64,000 bases of DNA from Formicarius rufipectus (lineage: Eukaryota; Chordata; Aves; Passeriformes; Formicariidae). Numbering within the stretch: the first letter of the stretch is position 1; every line of letters starts with the position of its first letter. Location: the NCBI GenBank assembly GCA_013399695.1, contig VXAU01002296.1, positions 912,406-976,405 on the forward strand. The letters are read 5' to 3'. The translations under genes and the position numbers were made by a program. Below are positions 59,666 to 64,000 of the stretch, piece by piece. The notes under the pieces were generated by a model. The model searched no databases, was not told the DNA's origin, and worked only from the letters and a program-made list of their open reading frames with translations.

Positions 59666-59765
59666 ACATTTTCAAAGTGTTGTATGCATTTTTAGCTGCA
59701 TGACTCCCATTTAAGTCAATAGGAGTCCCATAGTTAAAACCACATGCAATGTTTTGAAAAATTAC
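59666..59765. repeat. Degenerate palindromic MITE-like relic
   Basis: Two arms of about 50 bases form an imperfect inverted repeat centred near 59715. The outer TTTTCAAA pairs with TTTTGAAA, the middle TATGCATTTTTAGC with GTTAAAACCACATGC, and the inner ACTCCCAT with the complement AGGAGTCC. The core 'ACTCCCAT..AAGTCAAT.GGAGT' matches the centre of an old palindromic DNA-transposon-like repeat common in amniotes. The family identity is recalled only in outline. Confidence 0.55.
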
Positions 59766-60794
59766 CACAGAGAAGCCTCTCTTTTATTGCTTAGCTGCAC
59801 AAACCATTTTTTTCTCCAATAGCTCTTCCACATGGCATGTTAGTAGTGTTGGCTGCCAATAGTCTCATTAAAAAACCCCACATCTACAGGCCTTCAAAGA
59901 TGGTGATCTATTTTTATGCAGATTTCAAAAAATAGTAGCATGATTTGTTCTTCTATTGTTTCTTTCATTGGTAAAGGCTGATACTTTAAAGCTATTATTT
60001 AATTATGTCTCACATCACTCCTCCAGGTAGGTGCGCTAGTAGCTGCCACCTTAGGCAGCTCATACAAGGGGATGAGGTGAGACACTGGAAGAACAAAGAA
60101 TTGAACCAGCCCAGCACCAGGTCCTTGGTCCCTTGTTCTAGCTATGAAATGCTCCCAACTCACAAAGATTCATCATTCAATAGTATGTAATGCATATGAA
60201 ATGCTAACATTAATTGGAAATGGCACCAGAGTGAACTCACTTCAGTCTACTGAGGTCTGATATTCCTTCTTTTCACTCATTAATTCATTAATTAGTTTAA
60301 AAGGGCTAATGGAAAACAAAAATATTCCATTTGCCAGGGTAGATTGCTGCTGAATATTTATATAAATTTTTATTATTCATACGGGATCATAAGTGCTTAA
60401 CAGACAAGTCATTGTGGTTTTTCCTTGTTTTTGAGATAAACACAATCCAGAATCTTTAAAGCACATCAATTTAAAGGACTTCTGGGATATTTTCCATAAT
60501 TTGTCTTTGTGAGGCTAAAGAAACTCTAGTAAAATAATTTTATGAACACCTTAGTAGATTGACAGACATATAACTCAAATACTTCCATTATGCGTTGAAG
60601 GCCTCGGCAACTTGCAGCAAGAGCAGAATGGTATCGTACGAAATCTTTATGTTTAATATGGTTACCTCATAGGCAAAAGAAAAGATTTGAACATGTTCTT
60701 TGTTCAAAATAAGAAGCAAATGAGTAAATTACTGATCATTATTAGTAACTATGCATAGAAATAGCAATTAATGTTTTATGTACATGCTTGAGAA

Positions 60795-60833
60795 ATTGAA
60801 AAATTTTTGAAAAAATTGAAAAATTGAAAAAAT
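60795..60833 (+). repeat. Short GAAAAATT-type tandem repeat
   Basis: Four to five imperfect units of ATTGAAAAA in a row, with no recognisable source element. Confidence 0.8.
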
Positions 60834-61023
60834 GAACCATTTGCTAGGGTATTAAATTCATTAATCTGGAGTTTTGGGTTTAGAGCTCTTTGTTGAGACA
60901 TATATTACATTATGTGCTCAAGAAGTATTTTTTAGATTCATTTCAGTTCTTCAGAAACATAGACTTCCCTGAACAAAAGAGGGCAGATACCAGGTTATTC
61001 TTCTGATTTGTGATGCATCCAGG

Positions 61024-61051
61024 TTATATATATATATAATATATTATATTA
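61024..61051. repeat. TA-rich microsatellite
   Basis: Seven to eight TA units followed by interrupted TA/ATT units. Confidence 0.9.
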
Positions 61052-62606
61052 TCAAAGTATGACTAGTCTACTTACAAATAGAAATATTAGCTACACCCAG
61101 GTTTTCTTAGAATAGAAAGTATAAATTAGTGCAAAATAAAGGTTGTAATTATTAAGAATGTTCACAAAATAAAAACTAAAATTCAAAAAGATTCCCCTTA
61201 CCATCTTGAGATATTTAGCAGCAACACATTTTTCTTATTTCATGACAATAGTATTGCCATGTTCTTAGACAAGAATTGTTTTTCCTAGTCGATTGCACCC
61301 TTGTGCCTTTGTTGCTTGTATTTCTATCGACATTGAGTGCATTATCCATTGTTAAATGATTGATAAAAATTGTTAAATAGGGCAAACACTAGATTCAGTG
61401 TAGTGTAATGAGGCCTATCAAGCAGGAGAAATACTTCTCATCATGATATTAAAATTAAATGTAGCATTTTAAAAATTCTTGACATAAATAAAGAGGTTAT
61501 TTATCTGGACCAATGCTTTTTCTGTAAGCCCAGTGTACTGTATAAGTCATCAGCAAAGCACACATTTTATTATGTAGAATACCTTAATTTTCTTCTTCTC
61601 AAATGCATTTTGAACTTGCAGTCATTAAACCTAGCATAGTCCACAGCTGTATGGTTTTCCTATGTAGGGCTGTAGCAGCTATTGCAGTCTTATTTTGCCT
61701 GTGGTTTTGGCTATCCATAAGAATTTTTTTTTTCACATGAAATGTGATACACTCACTCATATTTAGTTGCCTATAGTAAACAGAGTTTTATTTCTGACTA
61801 CATTAAAGTACTAAATTTAGCATCTGTCTCTGTGTGCAGTTACCCACCTACCCTTCCTTTCCCCTCCAATCCCAATCAAGAATATTCCCAAGCTAAAGGA
61901 AACTAACAAGCTAACAGGCAGAAGGCATGCAGTACCTGTAACCATCAGAGTGTACAAAGTGATGATGGAATGAAGCCAGTATTATATTCAGTTGTCTTTG
62001 GTTCCTTTTCCTCAGGGGAAGATAGCCATGGAGAGCTGAATTCCTTGAAATGAGTTTCCATTAGGACTCAAAAGCAGACTTTCGGGCCCATATCTATATA
62101 CTTGCCTGCTGTAATTGCATAGCAAATATAAGATCTGCCTCTGAATACCACCAAATCTTTTTTTTTTTTTTTTTAAATTATTTTAAATCCATGGGTTTGA
62201 TCTTTTTCATGATGTTGCCCTACACTTTTGAAACTGCCCTTAAATATAAAATTATCTGTCATGCCTTATTTAGAATGTGACAGAGACTTACCTGCCATGC
62301 TTTTTGCAGAAACTTTCATCTTAATGTAATTGGTAATGTTTCCTGTTTTGTTAAATGATTCTCTCTGTTTTCAATACATTATATTTATCAAAAATATTCC
62401 TCCAAATGTTGACATAAGAGCACGGATCAACACTTACTTACTCACCTTAGCTGCTAGATTATGGAATATAATTAATCTGTAAAAGTAAAGACCATGTATT
62501 GTTAGCAATGTCTTTGAAAATCTGAAATAGTCTTCTACCTTACCTTATATACCTGTTCTTCTTGCTATTTGTTCACCTCCTCAAGGATGCCCCTTAATTA
62601 TTGGGT

Positions 62607-62698
62607 GGGTTTGTTTGTTTGTTTGTTTCCTTGTTGTTGTGGTCGTGGGTTTTTAGGTGGGTTTTTTTGTTTTTTTTGGTTGGTTGGTTGGTTTTTGT
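62607..62698 (+). repeat. T/G-rich low-complexity tract
   Basis: TTTG units, GTTGTTGTGG, long T runs and four GGTT units, in the same orientation as most other T/G tracts in the window. Confidence 0.9.
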
Positions 62699-64000
62699 AG
62701 TTCCTTAGCTTGTGGTAAATAAGACTTCAAAATTTGGCTCTTGATAAATTGTCATTTCTCTCTTATCTCCTTCTCTCATTTATCTGTGATCTTATTTTCT
62801 GAGAGAATTTCAGCTCCATAGAAGGGCAGATGGTTCACAAACTCCTTTTCTTATGGTATATTTTCATTCAGTCCTACAAAGGAGCCTATTTATTTTACAT
62901 GTCCTCTTTGTTCCTGTTCATATGAAAGCACAATACAGTGAAATTGAGATGGTTAACTGGAAGAATGACAACCAACTAAAATCAAAACCATATCACAACT
63001 TTTGTTGTGAAAGACCAATCTATATTCTTAATTTCAAACTACCCAGGGACTTCTAAGCAACATAGCAGCAAGTAGGTATCATAACATGTCCCAACAGGAG
63101 CGCATCATATCAAAAGTGAGCATTCTTTCCTTTTTATTTTTTTTATTTTTTTTTTTAGTGTAAATTACTTGCTTAATCTTATCTAACAACCTCCAAATCT
63201 GTAATGTATTTAACTTCACTAAAACTTTGTGAAACGTGCATCCTATAATTTAAATAAGTTTCAGTGAGATTAATTGGTTTAGGAAAGGCCACATAGGAAG
63301 ATGATGGTAGAGAGAGTAACCGATCATAAATCCCTTAATTAACAACGTATAATAACATGTATATTCTCTGTTCATAATTGCATATACACAGCAGGCCTGC
63401 AATCTAATTTTCTTTTTTGGTTCTGAAGAGGGGTTTTTTTAGACAGTAACAATAGTCATTTAATACAAGAAACCTTAAGACAGCATCGATATTTAGTTTC
63501 TTTGAGGGTTATGCAGTGGAAGATTCATATTTTTTTCAGAACTGAAGATCTAGAGCTTAAATTTCTAGTGCTTCTTATGAATGTGTACCTCAATTATTAA
63601 AAAAAATTAACTTTTGGTGTAGGGAAAAAAAAAAAAGCCCAACAAAAACCAGAACCTAAGTCCTTTTGGCTTTCAAAAAGAAAATTTTAATGCAGCATTC
63701 ATAAACAGCATCATAGTTTTTGATGGCATGCTATTATCTTTAGGTAGTCAACAGTTTTTGAGGAGCAGACATTCCAACTCCAGATAGTAAGGAAATGCTT
63801 ATCTTCACTTGAAACCCAGGACTCATAGCCCTCAATCCTCTCCATGTTCTTAAGAAATAAAATCTCCAGAACCTCACAACCCAAGGATGGTTAGTTCTAT
63901 ATTCAATAATAGAGGTTGTCTGGTGGTTTATTTAAATGTAGACAAGTAATTTAGAGTAGTGGAAGCACATCATGCTTACACTTCAGTGAGATATTGTGAC
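62699..64000. other. Non-coding stretch, no gene seen
   Basis: AT-rich, with poly-T at 63131-63158 and an A run near 63625. The 67-codon frame at 62853-63056 has no recognisable domain. Confidence 0.5.

Larger units (their letters stand above)
59766..62606. other. Non-coding stretch, no gene seen
   Basis: Holds a TTGAAAAA-type tandem stretch (60795-60833), a TA repeat (61024-61051), a poly-T run (62158-62174) and a homeodomain-motif-rich segment at 60270-60420. No gene is recognised; the 61-codon frame at 60005-60190 has no protein features. Confidence 0.5.

Noticed and set aside
60005..60190. Possible reverse-oriented tRNA-like repeat (GAATTGAACCAG near 60098)
   Set aside because: Only a single B-box-like stretch is present, with no A-box at a suitable distance.
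1..64000. CRISPR arrays, bacterial operons, origins or phage-like systems
   Set aside because: Base composition, CR1 and SINE content and the lack of long reading frames show vertebrate nuclear DNA; no spaced direct repeats of CRISPR type were seen.

Overview
This window looks like avian nuclear DNA, probably from a passerine. It is AT-rich and CpG-poor, has no recognisable intact protein-coding gene, and has low repeat density. The repeats that can be named are mostly CR1 LINE fragments, the dominant LINE of birds, including a 1.3-kb copy whose 3' end resembles the CR1-J type known from passerines. Two tRNA-headed SINEs are also present. The bird call rests on this repeat content, and the passerine call is an inference. 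The window is either a gene desert or the inside of a very large intron; the sequence does not decide which. None of the short reading frames of 60-140 codons is a convincing gene, and several are readings through CR1, SINE or T/G-tract sequence.

Layout: 1-10.5 kb is unannotated AT-rich DNA with a T/G tract (about 1953-2150), an A/C tract (8789-8886) and a 24-base N gap (9065-9088). A tRNA-headed SINE lies at 10533-10779 and a small CR1 tail at 11493-11595. From 11.6 to 25 kb the sequence is mostly unique, with candidate conserved elements, a faint tRNA-like repeat near 19.3-19.6 kb, and a chain of broken reading frames on the minus strand (22.57-23.77 kb). At 25.9-28.5 kb there is a repeat cluster: a degenerate non-CR1 reverse-transcriptase relic on the plus strand, an unclassified GC-richer stretch, and the 1.3-kb CR1 on the minus strand. 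A second non-CR1 reverse-transcriptase relic sits near 30.9 kb. At 33.9-35.4 kb a duplication bounded by single Ns is almost certainly an assembly artefact. From 35.4 to 45.9 kb the sequence is unique, with a short near-perfect hairpin at 40.05 kb and a transcription-factor-motif cluster near 43.5 kb. At 45.9-47.6 kb there is a CR1 3' end, an unclassified GC-rich block and a second SINE whose head is derived from tRNA-Gly(GCC). Two further CR1 fragments lie at 51.3 and 57.1-57.9 kb. Ancient palindromic repeat relics are at 50.7 and 59.7 kb, and a perfect 26-base palindrome is at 58.94 kb.

No working gene system is visible. The most informative observation is that the two SINEs carry different tRNA heads on the same tail. 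That tail ends in a small conserved hairpin and does not resemble CR1, which suggests mobilisation by a different LINE. Two LINE reverse-transcriptase relics unlike CR1 in the same window add to this picture, but nothing here links either of them to the SINEs.
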